Shown here in pieces: positions 17,204 to 25,865 of a stretch of 64,000 nt of DNA; within the stretch, counting starts at the first letter, position 1; each line of letters starts with the position of its first letter. Made by a program: the position numbers and the translations under genes. A model generated the notes under the pieces. That model did no database searches. It was not told the DNA's origin and worked only from the letters and a program-made list of their open reading frames with translations. Source of the stretch: UBA11403 sp963784615 (lineage in GTDB: Bacteria > Pseudomonadota > Gammaproteobacteria > Legionellales > Legionellaceae); the NCBI GenBank assembly GCA_963784615.1, contig CAWASG010000001.1:1612001-1676000 (forward strand). Reading direction: 5' to 3'.

Positions 17204-17818
17204 TTAGTCCTTATTAGATTCATGTAATCCCGCCATATAATATGCAACTGCTGTCATATCATCTGTACTCATCCGCCCACTGATATCTCGCATAATCGAG
17301 TTTAGATCATTGTGTCGTTGTCCGTCTTTAAATTGTTGCATTTGCAAAATCAAATACTCAGGATGCTGGCCTGCAAGGAGCGGAAATCCAGCCTGTGCAT
17401 TGCCGGTTCCTTTAGGGCCATGGCAAGCAATACAAGCAGTAATGTGCTTTTCAAAGTCGCCGCCGCGATAGAGCTGCTCACCTTTCTGCATAAAGCGTTT
17501 TGGTGTAGCACCTTTAGGCAACGGTTGCTTCGTGTAAAATTCAGCCAAATCATCCATGTCTTGACGAGTCAAGCCTGACACCATTGGCGTCATCACCACG
17601 CCAACACGATCATGGCCTTGTTGATATGTTTGCAACTGTTTGATGAGATACCCTGCATGCTGCCCGGCAAGATTGGGCCACTCAGGATTCGAGCTCACCC
17701 CCGTTGCGCCGTGACATGCCGCACAGACAATTGATTTCTTCTCTCCTGCATGATAATCCCCCGCGGCATTCACAATCAATGCGTAGCTAAGGGTGAAGAG
17801 AAAAAACCATTTATTCAT
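17204..17818 (-). CDS. Cytochrome c4-type dihaem cytochrome
   Basis: A 204-aa periplasmic electron carrier. A signal peptide ends near VNAA, and two haem-binding motifs are visible: CAACHG near residue 35 and CIACHG near 131. The two halves are repeats of one class I cytochrome c fold, each with a later methionine ligand region (VVMTPMVSGL and DLNSIMRDISGRMS). It probably passes electrons to a terminal oxidase. The start MNKWFF at 17818 was chosen over an upstream in-frame codon because it gives a proper signal peptide. The gene lies 4 bases upstream of dsbA. Confidence 0.88.
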   Translation of the reverse strand: MNKWFFLFTLSYALIVNAAGDYHAGEKKSIVCAACHGATGVSSNPEWPNLAGQHAGYLIKQLQTYQQGHDRVGVVMTPMVSGLTRQDMDDLAEFYTKQPLPKGATPKRFMQKGEQLYRGGDFEKHITACIACHGPKGTGNAQAGFPLLAGQHPEYLILQMQQFKDGQRHNDLNSIMRDISGRMSTDDMTAVAYYMAGLHESNKD

Positions 17819-18002
17819 AACTATCCGGAGCCAAAAATGTCGGATTATATTAACTGTATTGATTCCTGTCTGCAAATCTGTGAAATGATCTGTAAAAGGA
17901 ACCTTGGTTTCGCTCCGCTACACCGAGGCTACCGCAGGCTATCATGGTGAATTGTTGCGTTTTGGGTTAATATATGCCGATTGCCACCGGACTGTAAAAA
18001 TA

Positions 18003-18608
18003 ATGAAACCAAATCCTTATCAAAAAGCTACCTTTTTAAAAAGTGCCGCCAAGGTCAGTCAGCTGCCTGAAGACACCGGCATTGAAATTGCCTTTGCAGG
18101 ACGCTCGAATGCCGGTAAGTCCAGTGCGTTGAATTGTCTCTGTGGTATACGGCAACTGGCACGAACCAGTAAAACGCCCGGACGGACGCAATTAATCAAT
18201 TTATTCACCCTGGAAGATGAGCATCATCGTTTGGTCGACCTTCCCGGCTATGGGTATGCCAAGGTTGCCTTGCAAGTTAAACACGATTGGCAAAAAAATC
18301 TGGCGCATTATCTTGATGTACGGGAAAGTCTTAAAGGACTGGTGTTGCTCATGGATATTCGCCATCCTCTTAAAGAACTGGATACCCTCATGATTGATTG
18401 GGCATGCAATGGAAATCTACCCGTACATATTCTGCTGACTAAGGCGGATAAAGTCAGCCGAGGCCAAGCGCAAAGCACTGTGTTACAAGTTCGAAAACAG
18501 TATGAGCTGTTGAAAGATCTCATCTCCATTCAACCCTTCTCTTCGCTAAAGAAACAAGGTGTGGATGAATTGATTTCGGTTTTAAATGGCTGGTTTGGAC
18601 GCGCCTAA
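18003..18608 (+). CDS. engB: Ribosome biogenesis GTPase EngB (YihA/YsxC)
   Basis: A 201-aa TRAFAC GTPase needed for 50S assembly. G1 is GRSNAGKSS, G2 lies around TSKTPGRTQ, G3 is DLPGYGYA and G4 is TKADK, all in the right order. The start at 18003 matches the family length of about 200; an upstream in-frame ATG at 17904 would add 33 residues of non-homologous sequence derived from a hairpin-like region. It is divergent from the cytochrome c4/dsbA operon. Confidence 0.93.
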   Translation: MKPNPYQKATFLKSAAKVSQLPEDTGIEIAFAGRSNAGKSSALNCLCGIRQLARTSKTPGRTQLINLFTLEDEHHRLVDLPGYGYAKVALQVKHDWQKNLAHYLDVRESLKGLVLLMDIRHPLKELDTLMIDWACNGNLPVHILLTKADKVSRGQAQSTVLQVRKQYELLKDLISIQPFSSLKKQGVDELISVLNGWFGRA

Positions 18609-18627
18609 TTGTTAAATTGATGTCCGC

Positions 18628-18702
18628 GTAGGTTGGGTTGAGCGAGAGCGAAGCCCAACAAAATCGTCATGTTGGGCTTCGCTCTCGCTCAACCCAACCT
18701 AC
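18628..18702. repeat. Palindromic intergenic repeat, copy B
   Basis: Perfect 32-base arms at 18628-18659 and 18671-18702 are the same sequence as copy A (12622-12696). The flank at 18703-18735 (TCCGATTAATTCCCTTAACT onward) is the reverse complement of the flank of copy A, so the two elements are inverted relative to each other and the unit includes at least 30 bases outside the palindrome. It lies between convergent engB and mmsB and could terminate both. Confidence 0.87.
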
Positions 18703-18743
18703 TCCGATTAATTCCCTTAACTTAATGGCAGTGCAGCGGAGCG

Positions 18744-19637
18744 TCATGATATGGTGGATTTTTTCGCTTTGATAATTGCAGAAAAATCAAGGTTGGCCTG
18801 ACCTTCATCACTAAACTGTTGATACATTTCCGTGGCTCGCTCAGCCATGGGCAAGGTTACTCCTGAGGTTTCTGCGACCGACTGACTTAAACAGAGATCC
18901 TTGAGCATCATCGCCACGGTAAACCCTGGTTCATACTGGCGATTAGCGGGTACATTCTCTAAGACACCGGGGACGGGGACGTATGAATTCATCACCCAGC
19001 ATTGCCCGGATGCATTGCTCACAACTTCGAATAGCTTTTGCGGGGTCAAACCCAGGGTCTCAGCCAGAACAAATGCTTCTGAAACTGCAATCATGGATAT
19101 GCCCAAAATCATGTTGTTACAAATCTTTGCTGCCTGTCCACTGCCTGCAGCACCGGCGTGAATGATTTTTTTCCCCATAGCCGCCAAAATGGGTTTCGCG
19201 CACAAAAAGGCGTCTTCAACCCCACCAATCATGAACGTCAACGTTGCCGCCTTGGCCCCTGCAACCCCGCCGGATACAGGCGCATCGACAGCCAACACTC
19301 CCCTGTCCCCCGCGGCTTGATGTAACTCACGTGAACTGTTGACATCAATGGTGGAGCAATCTATGAACAGCGCGCCTTGTTTTAAAGTGGCAAGAAATCC
19401 TGCATCGCCCAATGCAACCTGTTTCACTTGCTGGCCGGTTTGTAACATCGTAATGACAATGTCTGCATCGCGTGCCGCATCTTGAACATTCGTCGCCACT
19501 CTGCCGCCATCGGCCGCCAACTGCTCCAAAGTGGAGGGTTGTAAATCAAACCCGGCTATACAATGTCCGGCTTTAATTAAATTAAGCGCCATGGGCAGTC
19601 CCATGTGGCCCAAACCAATAAATCCTATGTTTGCCAT
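18744..19637 (-). CDS. mmsB: 3-hydroxyisobutyrate dehydrogenase
   Basis: A 297-aa beta-hydroxyacid dehydrogenase of valine catabolism, oxidising 3-hydroxyisobutyrate to methylmalonate semialdehyde with NAD. The Rossmann loop is GFIGLGHMGLPMA at residues 5-17. The substrate signature DAPVSGGVAGA (near 118) and the catalytic Lys in GSGQAAKICNNM (near 170) are intact. It follows mmsA by 10 bases in one operon, so its product feeds the neighbouring enzyme. Confidence 0.92.
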   Translation of the reverse strand: MANIGFIGLGHMGLPMALNLIKAGHCIAGFDLQPSTLEQLAADGGRVATNVQDAARDADIVITMLQTGQQVKQVALGDAGFLATLKQGALFIDCSTIDVNSSRELHQAAGDRGVLAVDAPVSGGVAGAKAATLTFMIGGVEDAFLCAKPILAAMGKKIIHAGAAGSGQAAKICNNMILGISMIAVSEAFVLAETLGLTPQKLFEVVSNASGQCWVMNSYVPVPGVLENVPANRQYEPGFTVAMMLKDLCLSQSVAETSGVTLPMAERATEMYQQFSDEGQANLDFSAIIKAKKSTIS

Positions 19638-19647
19638 GTGAAAATCC

Positions 19648-21147
19648 TTACCGATGACTCGGCATAGAAAAACCAGATTCGCCGATAGCGGTCACAGGCC
19701 ATTTGCTAGTAATGGTTTTTGATTTTGTGTAAAAGTGCAGGCTTTCTTCGCCATGCATTCCCATATCGCCAAAAGACGAGCGCTTCCAGCCGCCAAAAGG
19801 GTGGCTTGCTACAGGTACAGGAATAGGAACATTCACACCGACCATGCCCACTTGAACGCGTTGAACATACTCTCGCGCTGTAAAACCATCTCGTGTAAAA
19901 ATAGCCGTGCCATTACCATATTGATGTAGATTCACTAACTGGATTGCCCGCTCAAAATCAGGCGCTCTCATCACAACCAGTACAGGGCCAAAAATCTCTT
20001 TTTGGTAAATTGACATGCCCTCTGTAACATTATCAAATAAACAAGGGCCGATAAAATATCCTTTGGAATAATGAGGATGTTTATAATCACGCCCATCAAT
20101 CACTAATTTCGCCCCTTCTTCAACCCCATCTGCAATCGCTTGCAACACGCGCCCCAAGTGAGCTCTGCTCACTAACGGCCCCATATCCGTGCCGCCAACA
20201 TCACCAGCGTTAATGTTTATTTTGTGAATCAATGGCCGCATTTTTTCGATTAATTTATCCGCTGTTTCTTCGCCCACAACAACCGCAACCGAGATGGCCA
20301 TGCACCGCTCACCGGCCGCGCCGTAAGCTGCGCCAACAATCGCCTGGGCCGTATAATCCAAATCAGCATCTGGCATGACCACGCAGTGATTCTTCGCACC
20401 GCCAAACGTGTGCGACCGTTTACCATGCGCGATTGCCGTTTGATAGATATGTTCCGCTACCGGCGTTGAAGCGACAGCCGTACACGTCATCACATCCGGA
20501 TGCGTCAAAAAATAATCTACCGTTGATTTGTCGCCTTGAACACAATTCGCAACCCCCGCTGGTAAGCCGGCATCCGCCAACAACTCCATTAAACGCATCG
20601 GTGCGGAAGGATCCAGTTCCGAAGGCTTAAGAATAAACGTATTGCCTGCAGCAATCGCCGGGATCATCATCCAAACCGGCACCATAATCGGAAAGTTGAA
20701 CGGCGAAACGCCAAAACAAACCCCTAGCGGTTGGCGCATTGTGTAGCAGTCGAGACCATTGGCAACATTCATCGACAAAGTACCCTGCAATTGCATCACC
20801 AAGCCGCAATGAAGCTCCACCAGTTCAATGGCTCGTGCGACTGACCCTTTTGCATCATCGAGCGTTTTACCATGCTCACGGGTCACCAAACGCGCCAGTT
20901 CGGCCTGATGTTTCTCTAATAACTCACGAAACTTAAATAAAATGTTTGCGCGCTTCACCGGCGATGTTTGCGACCATGAGGGCCAGGCCCCTTTCGCAGA
21001 ACGGATAGCCTGTTGACAAGTCTCTTGGGTAGCAAACCCGACTTGACCAATATTTTCACCCAAGGCGGGATTATAAATCAGCGACATGGCATCGCTATCA
21101 TCTTTGTGTGCACGTCCATTGATAAAGTGGGGAACGGTGTAAATCAT
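19648..21147 (-). CDS. mmsA: Methylmalonate-semialdehyde dehydrogenase (CoA-acylating)
   Basis: A 499-aa aldehyde dehydrogenase that converts methylmalonate semialdehyde to propionyl-CoA. The catalytic Cys is in GAAGERCMAIS near residue 285. The motifs FGVSPFNFPIMVPVWM and FGGAKNHCVVMPDAD are those that set MmsA apart from other aldehyde dehydrogenases. The AAGGAGTTTACAA upstream gives a strong ribosome binding site. It is first in the mmsA-mmsB operon. The rest of valine degradation is not in the window, though the acyl-CoA dehydrogenase at 53758 is a related type of enzyme. Confidence 0.93.
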   Translation of the reverse strand: MIYTVPHFINGRAHKDDSDAMSLIYNPALGENIGQVGFATQETCQQAIRSAKGAWPSWSQTSPVKRANILFKFRELLEKHQAELARLVTREHGKTLDDAKGSVARAIELVELHCGLVMQLQGTLSMNVANGLDCYTMRQPLGVCFGVSPFNFPIMVPVWMMIPAIAAGNTFILKPSELDPSAPMRLMELLADAGLPAGVANCVQGDKSTVDYFLTHPDVMTCTAVASTPVAEHIYQTAIAHGKRSHTFGGAKNHCVVMPDADLDYTAQAIVGAAYGAAGERCMAISVAVVVGEETADKLIEKMRPLIHKININAGDVGGTDMGPLVSRAHLGRVLQAIADGVEEGAKLVIDGRDYKHPHYSKGYFIGPCLFDNVTEGMSIYQKEIFGPVLVVMRAPDFERAIQLVNLHQYGNGTAIFTRDGFTAREYVQRVQVGMVGVNVPIPVPVASHPFGGWKRSSFGDMGMHGEESLHFYTKSKTITSKWPVTAIGESGFSMPSHR

Positions 21148-21165
21148 TTGTAAACTCCTTTTTAA

Positions 21166-21208
21166 TGTAGGGTGGGCTTCGGCGAACCCGCCTCAACTCA
21201 ACCTACGT
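21166..21208. repeat. Degenerate copy of the palindromic intergenic repeat
   Basis: TGTAGGGTGGGCTTCGGCGA and the following CTCAACTCAACCTACGTG form imperfect arms related to the repeats at 12622, 18628, 23601 and 54923, but shortened. It occupies the spacer between dapB and mmsA, just upstream of the mmsA ribosome binding site. Confidence 0.6.
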
Positions 21209-21211
21209 GCA

Positions 21212-21952
21212 TCAAGCAGGAAAGAGAACGTGATCCAAACCATAGTGAAGGGTATTCAGATCGAGTACGCGCTGACAGGCAAGGACCAAACCGGGCATAA
21301 ACGAAGCGCGATCGATGCTCTCATGTGTGATCGTGAGCGTTTCACCTACATTGCCGAAAATAACCTGCTGACGGGCCAAAATACCTGGTAGCCGCAAAGA
21401 ATGAATGTTCACTTGGTGATGTTCAGCACCGCGGGCACCGGGGATTAATTCTTTTAGCGCCAGCTTATTTTTTTGCTCTTGGCGAGCATTGGCGATCATT
21501 TCTGCCGTTTTAAGTGCGGTCCCAGAAGGCGCATCTAATTTTTGAGGATGATGTGCCTCAATAATTTCAACTTCCGACAACACAGTTGCGGCATGTGCCG
21601 CGAAACGCATCATCAAACACGCCGCAATGGAAAAATTCGGAACAATCAAACCGCCCAGGCCTTTTTCTTTACATAACTGCGTTAACTCTATGATTTGTTC
21701 GTCGAGCAACCCACTGGTACCGATAACTGGATGCGCGCCACTCTTAACGATGGTAAGCGCGTTTTCATAGACACAGTCAGCGCGCGTTAAATCGACGACT
21801 ACCGTTGCATGCGTATCCTTAATAACCTGCTCAAGCAAGTCTGCTCGACCCAAGCTTGCGACCAATTGAAATTCCGCGTGCGAACCTAGCGTCTCACAGG
21901 CCAAAGATCCCATTTTACCCTGCGCACCATTCACAATGACGCGTATCTTCAT
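21212..21952 (-). CDS. dapB: 4-hydroxy-tetrahydrodipicolinate reductase
   Basis: A 246-aa enzyme of lysine and diaminopimelate synthesis. The NAD(P) loop is VNGAQGKMG at residues 7-15, the DapB signature is EIIEAHHPQKLDAPSGTAL near 130, and the C-terminal KxxH-type catalytic region is intact. The ATG at 21952 overlaps the TGA of the upstream small gene as TGATG, so I prefer it to a TTG one codon earlier. Translational coupling to the Pmp3-like gene is unusual and probably incidental. Confidence 0.92.
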   Translation of the reverse strand: MKIRVIVNGAQGKMGSLACETLGSHAEFQLVASLGRADLLEQVIKDTHATVVVDLTRADCVYENALTIVKSGAHPVIGTSGLLDEQIIELTQLCKEKGLGGLIVPNFSIAACLMMRFAAHAATVLSEVEIIEAHHPQKLDAPSGTALKTAEMIANARQEQKNKLALKELIPGARGAEHHQVNIHSLRLPGILARQQVIFGNVGETLTITHESIDRASFMPGLVLACQRVLDLNTLHYGLDHVLFPA

Positions 21953-22149
21953 CAAGACTCCTCTTTCTTTTTTTTATTTTTCTCCGAGCCTTCATGACTC
22001 ACCTGCCATGCCCACATGGAAGCAGGAATCCATCCAATCAGCGTTGCTTGAAGTATCAATGCAAGGAGTGCTCCGCCTGGGTTATCGTCCATCAATATGG
22101 TAACCCAGGGAAGAAAAATGGCTACCATATTGTTAAAAAATCGTTTCAT
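21952..22149 (-). CDS. Pmp3/YqaE-like small membrane protein
   Basis: A 65-aa peptide with two hydrophobic spans. The pattern NNMVAIFLPWVTILMDD then ALLALILQATLIGWIPASMWAW follows the Pmp3/UPF0057 family (LAIFFPPLAVLLD; ILLTLLGYIPGIIHA), small proteins linked to membrane potential and ion stress. It has a lysine-rich tail of about 12 residues. AGGAGCTTGTATA precedes the ATG. It is coupled to dapB by a one-base overlap. Confidence 0.72.
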   Translation of the reverse strand: MKRFFNNMVAIFLPWVTILMDDNPGGALLALILQATLIGWIPASMWAWQVSHEGSEKNKKKKEES

Positions 22150-22289
22150 TATACAAGCTCCTTAATCTGCCTTCTTCTATATATAACACCAAAATTGACG
22201 TTTGCGAATAGATTAACCATTGCAATAATCACGCAAACGCGGTATTTTGCATGCCAATTTTATGACAAACCAACATCACAGGTTACATC

Positions 22290-22922
22290 ATGAGTAAACA
22301 AGCACTACATCCTTTGACGGAAAAGATTAATAAAAAGCAAAAAGCGAAGGCCAAGCAATTACGCACTGATGCACTGAATTGGCTCGCAAAAACGTTTCCA
22401 AAAGCGTTCGATGACAGCACATCCATTCATCCGCTCAAAACCGGTATCATGGACGACATTCTGGCGCATGTCGATGCGGCAGCGGCTCTTGGCATTTCAA
22501 AAACAAAATTGCGTGAAGCTGTTATTATTTTTACGCGCAAAATTGATTACCTCACTTGTCTTAAAGCACGTGAAATGCGCATTGATTTAGATGGCAATCC
22601 CACTGTTCTCGTCACTGAGGAAGAGGCCGCTCAAGCTGCCGAAAAAATTAAAAAACACATCGACAAATGTGCGAAAATTGCAAAACAAAATGCGCTTGAG
22701 CAGAGCACACCAGCTGCAAAATTAATATCCTCATCCAACGTGCAACTGACTCAAGATTCAGCAACGTACAGTAGCGATCTGGATTATGATCACCGTTTCG
22801 CGGCAACGCAGACCCCTGCTCGTGCAGCTTCTGTTGTGATTAAACATAAAACGAATAAAGCATTTGATCCCGAGGCGGTTGCTCGGTTGAAGGAAAAATT
22901 GGGTTTATCACGTAATATTTAA
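22290..22922 (+). CDS. ProQ/FinO-domain RNA-binding protein
   Basis: A 210-aa protein whose residues about 25-125 match the ProQ/FinO fold: LNWLAKTFPKAFDD, HPLKTGIMDDILAHVDAAAALGISKTKLREAV, and YLTCLKAREMRIDLDGNPT. Family members bind structured small RNAs and mRNA 3' ends. The C-terminal 80 residues are low in structure, with a short basic terminal segment (PEAVARLKEKLGLSRN) seen in some relatives. Whether it is a general ProQ or a narrow RocC/FinO-type regulator cannot be told here. In Legionella a protein of this family, RocC, represses competence. Confidence 0.82.
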   Translation: MSKQALHPLTEKINKKQKAKAKQLRTDALNWLAKTFPKAFDDSTSIHPLKTGIMDDILAHVDAAAALGISKTKLREAVIIFTRKIDYLTCLKAREMRIDLDGNPTVLVTEEEAAQAAEKIKKHIDKCAKIAKQNALEQSTPAAKLISSSNVQLTQDSATYSSDLDYDHRFAATQTPARAASVVIKHKTNKAFDPEAVARLKEKLGLSRNI

Positions 22923-22997
22923 ATATCGAAAATATTGGTCATTTAATCCGCAGCATGTTATTATAATTACTCAAACCATTTTTTTAAGGTGAGCGTG

Positions 22998-23480
22998 ATG
23001 CTAACATCAAAAGATATGTATAAACGCAGTCAAAAATCATTCTTCCAAAGCAAAAATGCATTCAAAGCAGAAATGACGATGGAGCCCTTTTTTAATGCGG
23101 AATTGCACTTCAACATGTTCACTACAATGGGCTTTCATATTGCTCGGTGCGCTGCTAATATTGGTTTAGCCTTTTATTGTATCCCTAATACTGCTGCTGC
23201 GGTCTGCAAGGAACGGGATTCAATCGAAGCAACTGAGAACGGTTTTTCTGCCATTGGGCATCATTTATTAGCTGCAGTGATTGACTTTGCAAATATCTTT
23301 TTCACTATTGGCGCGATCATAGCCAGAACGTTTGTTACCCTAGGCGAGGGCGGGTATGTGGCTAATACGCTGAATAGTTTTTTTAACTATTTCAACAACG
23401 CGGCGAGTGCTGCAGCTAGTTGCTTACAACAGCATATGGAATATAACGCCGCATCTGCACTGGACTTTTCTCCCGCTTAA
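22998..23480 (+). CDS. Small membrane-associated protein, unknown function
   Basis: A 160-aa protein with no family I recognise. It has two hydrophobic segments (roughly residues 45-65, ANIGLAFYCIPNTAAAV, and 83-105, LLAAVIDFANIFFTIGAII) and is rich in Phe, Asn and Ala. The ATG at 22998 has AAGGTGAG upstream and is preferred to a GTG three codons earlier. The style resembles lineage-specific Legionellales proteins, but nothing identifies a role. A terminator-like hairpin follows. Confidence 0.6.
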   Translation: MLTSKDMYKRSQKSFFQSKNAFKAEMTMEPFFNAELHFNMFTTMGFHIARCAANIGLAFYCIPNTAAAVCKERDSIEATENGFSAIGHHLLAAVIDFANIFFTIGAIIARTFVTLGEGGYVANTLNSFFNYFNNAASAAASCLQQHMEYNAASALDFSPA

Positions 23481-23498
23481 TTCTCGATGCAACCTAAT

Positions 23499-23526
23499 TC
23501 CCAGCGATTTCTCTAAAACGCTGGGA
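23499..23526 (+). terminator. Terminator-like hairpin after the small membrane protein gene
   Basis: An 8-bp stem, TCCCAGCG with CGCTGGGA, and a 12-base loop lie 18 bases after the stop. Only a weak GTTTGT tract follows, so termination efficiency is uncertain. Confidence 0.45.
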
Positions 23527-23600
23527 GTTTGTCCAGATCCATATTTTATTGATTCCAGTGACGGGCCTTGCTCCCATTAGGTTAAGGGAAATAATCGGAC

Positions 23601-23675
23601 GTAGGTTGGGTTGAGCGAGAGCGAAGCCCAACATGACAATTTTGTTAGGCTTCGCTCTCGCTCAACCCAACCTAC
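23601..23675. repeat. Palindromic intergenic repeat, copy C, overlapping the pgk stop codon
   Basis: Arms at 23601-23632 and 23644-23675 repeat copies A and B with one mismatch (GTTAGGC for GTTGGGC). The flank TTAGGTTAAGGGAAATAATCGGA at 23577-23599 is the same as beside copy A. The right arm overlaps the pgk gene: its CTA at 23672-23674 is the pgk TAG stop. Confidence 0.87.
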
Positions 23676-24847
23676 ATGGCACGCGCTTCGAGAATTGCCA
23701 CTGCGGGTAATGTTTTCCCTTCCAAGTACTCAAGAAAAGCACCGCCTCCGGTTGAGATATAAGACATCTGATCGGTCAGATCGTACAAATCAATCGCGGC
23801 TAGCGTGTCGCCGCCGCCTGCAATGGAGAATGCATCGTTATCAGCAATGGCAATTGCTAATGCTCTCGTGCCGTAGGCAAACTGCGGGAATTCAAATACG
23901 CCGACTGGGCCGTTCCAGATAATCGTTTTCGCCTCGCCTAGGATGTGAATATATAGCGCGATTGTTTCTGGACCGATGTCCATAATCATGTCGTCTTTGG
24001 CTACATTGGCGAGGGTTTTGTTATAGGCAGGGCACATTTCATTGAAGCTCTTACCAACGACCACGTCCACTGGCAATAATACCTTGCAACCCGTTTCATT
24101 TGCGTGCTCGAGAATGGCTCGCGCTTCGTCCAAGAGCGTGTTTTCACACAGGGACTGCCCAACTTCTCGGCCGCTGGCTTTTAAAAACGTGTTCGCAATA
24201 CCGCCACCAGGAATTAAAAAATCAACTCGCTCCACCATTTGTTGCAATAGCGTTAATTTAGAGGATATTTTTGCACCGCCAACAACGGCAACGATAGGCC
24301 GTTCTGGATTCCTCAGCACATGATGTAATGCTTCCATTTCGCGGATCAACAATGGGCCGGCAACAGCGATTGGGGCATATTGCGCGACGCCGCATGTGGA
24401 TGCATGTGCGCGATGTGCGGTACCAAAGGCATCCATGACAAACACATCACATAAGGCTGCGAGTTTTTTCGCCAATACTTCATCGTTGGCTTTTTCGCCT
24501 TTGTTAAAGCGTACGTTCTCACAAACAACTAACTCACCCGGTTTAACGTCCACGCCGTTGAGATAATCTGCTTCAAAGCGAACGGGAAAATCAAGATGCT
24601 CACGAAGGTAGTCAGCCACCGGCTTTAACGACAACGAAGGGTCTACCGATCCCTCTGCGGGGCGACCAAGGTGAGACAGCACCATGACAGCGGCATTGGC
24701 TTGAAGTGCCGTCCGCAAAGCCGGTAATGCCGCTTGCAATCGTTGATCACTGGTAATAATGCCGTCTTTGATGGGCACGTTTAAATCTTCACGAATCAAG
24801 ACCCGTTTATTACTGAGGTCTAACTCACTCATTTTAAGCAGATTCAT
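23672..24847 (-). CDS. pgk: Phosphoglycerate kinase
   Basis: A 391-aa glycolytic/gluconeogenic kinase transferring phosphate between 1,3-bisphosphoglycerate and ADP. Visible hallmarks are NKRVLIREDLNVP near residue 15, SHLGRP near 60, the FGTAHRAHAS loop, AVVGGAKISSKL, and the nucleotide motif GGGDTLAAI. The start ATG at 24847 follows GGAAGCGTG. The gene lies 9 bases after gap and ends within a palindromic repeat. Confidence 0.95.
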   Translation of the reverse strand: MNLLKMSELDLSNKRVLIREDLNVPIKDGIITSDQRLQAALPALRTALQANAAVMVLSHLGRPAEGSVDPSLSLKPVADYLREHLDFPVRFEADYLNGVDVKPGELVVCENVRFNKGEKANDEVLAKKLAALCDVFVMDAFGTAHRAHASTCGVAQYAPIAVAGPLLIREMEALHHVLRNPERPIVAVVGGAKISSKLTLLQQMVERVDFLIPGGGIANTFLKASGREVGQSLCENTLLDEARAILEHANETGCKVLLPVDVVVGKSFNEMCPAYNKTLANVAKDDMIMDIGPETIALYIHILGEAKTIIWNGPVGVFEFPQFAYGTRALAIAIADNDAFSIAGGGDTLAAIDLYDLTDQMSYISTGGGAFLEYLEGKTLPAVAILEARAM

Positions 24848-24856
24848 CACGCTTCC

Positions 24857-25849
24857 TTAAAGGTTCATCATGTATTGTGCTGTATCGACCATGCGGTTTG
24901 AAAAGCCCCATTCATTGTCGTACCACGCAATCACTTTCACAAGATTACCCAACACTTTGGTTTGAGTTGTATCAAATACAGCCGATGCCGGATAATGATT
25001 AAAATCACAAGACACCAACGGCTCTTCATTAACATGTAATATATCACTTTTAGCTTGGCGCATAATGGTATTGATTTCATCAACTGTTGTTGTACGTTTG
25101 GGCGTGAAGGTTAAATCAATCACAGAAACGTTCAACGTAGGCACGCGCATCGCGAACCCGTCCAATCGACCGGCCAATTCAGGCAAAACTAAACCTAATG
25201 CACTGGCAGCACCTGTTTTGGTTGGAATAATCGATTGCGTCGCTGAGCGTGCGCGATGCAAATCAGGATGCCCGCCATCCAATAGCATTTGATCTTTAGT
25301 ATAAGCATGAATGGTATTCAGCAGTCCATACTCGATACCGATCGTTTCATGCAATACTTTCGCAACCGGCGCCAAGCAGTTGGTCGTACAGGACGCATTG
25401 GAAACGATTAGATCGGAGGCACTCAATATCGATTGATTCACGCCATACACAATCGTTGCATCAACATTTTTTCCGGGAGCCGAAATCAAGACTTTTTTCG
25501 CGCCGGCGGTAATGTGTTGCATCGCCTTATCCCGGCTTGTAAACAAACCCGTGCATTCAAAGACCAAATCAACGCCCAACTGAGCCCAGGGTAATTTTGC
25601 TGGATCGCGCTCGGCAATAATGTTAATCGAATGGCCATTGACCACCATATTTTGTCCATCTGCTTTCACGTCATGGTTAAACCGCCCATGGGTTGAATCA
25701 TAGCGCGTCAAATGCACGGTGGCGTCTATGCCTGACAGGTCATTGATCGCGACAATGTTCATCTCATTTTGACGATCAGACTCGAAAATAGCCCGTAATA
25801 TACAACGACCAATTCGTCCATAGCCGTTAATTGCAACACGAATACTCAT
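24857..25849 (-). CDS. gap: Glyceraldehyde-3-phosphate dehydrogenase
   Basis: A 330-aa enzyme of glycolysis. The N-terminal NAD loop INGYGRIGR, the catalytic SNASCTTNCLAP near residue 150 and the C-terminal WYDNEWGFSNRM are intact. The region VNDLTGI-like (AINDLSGID) and absence of a plant-type insertion fit the bacterial GapA/Epd group. GGAGCATTCTT precedes the ATG. It sits between tkt and pgk, a gene order shared by several gammaproteobacteria. Confidence 0.94.
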   Translation of the reverse strand: MSIRVAINGYGRIGRCILRAIFESDRQNEMNIVAINDLSGIDATVHLTRYDSTHGRFNHDVKADGQNMVVNGHSINIIAERDPAKLPWAQLGVDLVFECTGLFTSRDKAMQHITAGAKKVLISAPGKNVDATIVYGVNQSILSASDLIVSNASCTTNCLAPVAKVLHETIGIEYGLLNTIHAYTKDQMLLDGGHPDLHRARSATQSIIPTKTGAASALGLVLPELAGRLDGFAMRVPTLNVSVIDLTFTPKRTTTVDEINTIMRQAKSDILHVNEEPLVSCDFNHYPASAVFDTTQTKVLGNLVKVIAWYDNEWGFSNRMVDTAQYMMNL

Positions 25850-25865
25850 AAGAATGCTCCAAATG

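Noticed and set aside
17880..18002. N-terminal extension of EngB from an upstream ATG
   Set aside because: The added residues are unlike EngB and come from a hairpin-like sequence; the start at 18003 gives family length.
12622..23675. Recurrent near-identical palindromes considered as a CRISPR-like array
   Set aside because: Copies are thousands of bases apart at gene ends, with no regular spacers and no cas genes.
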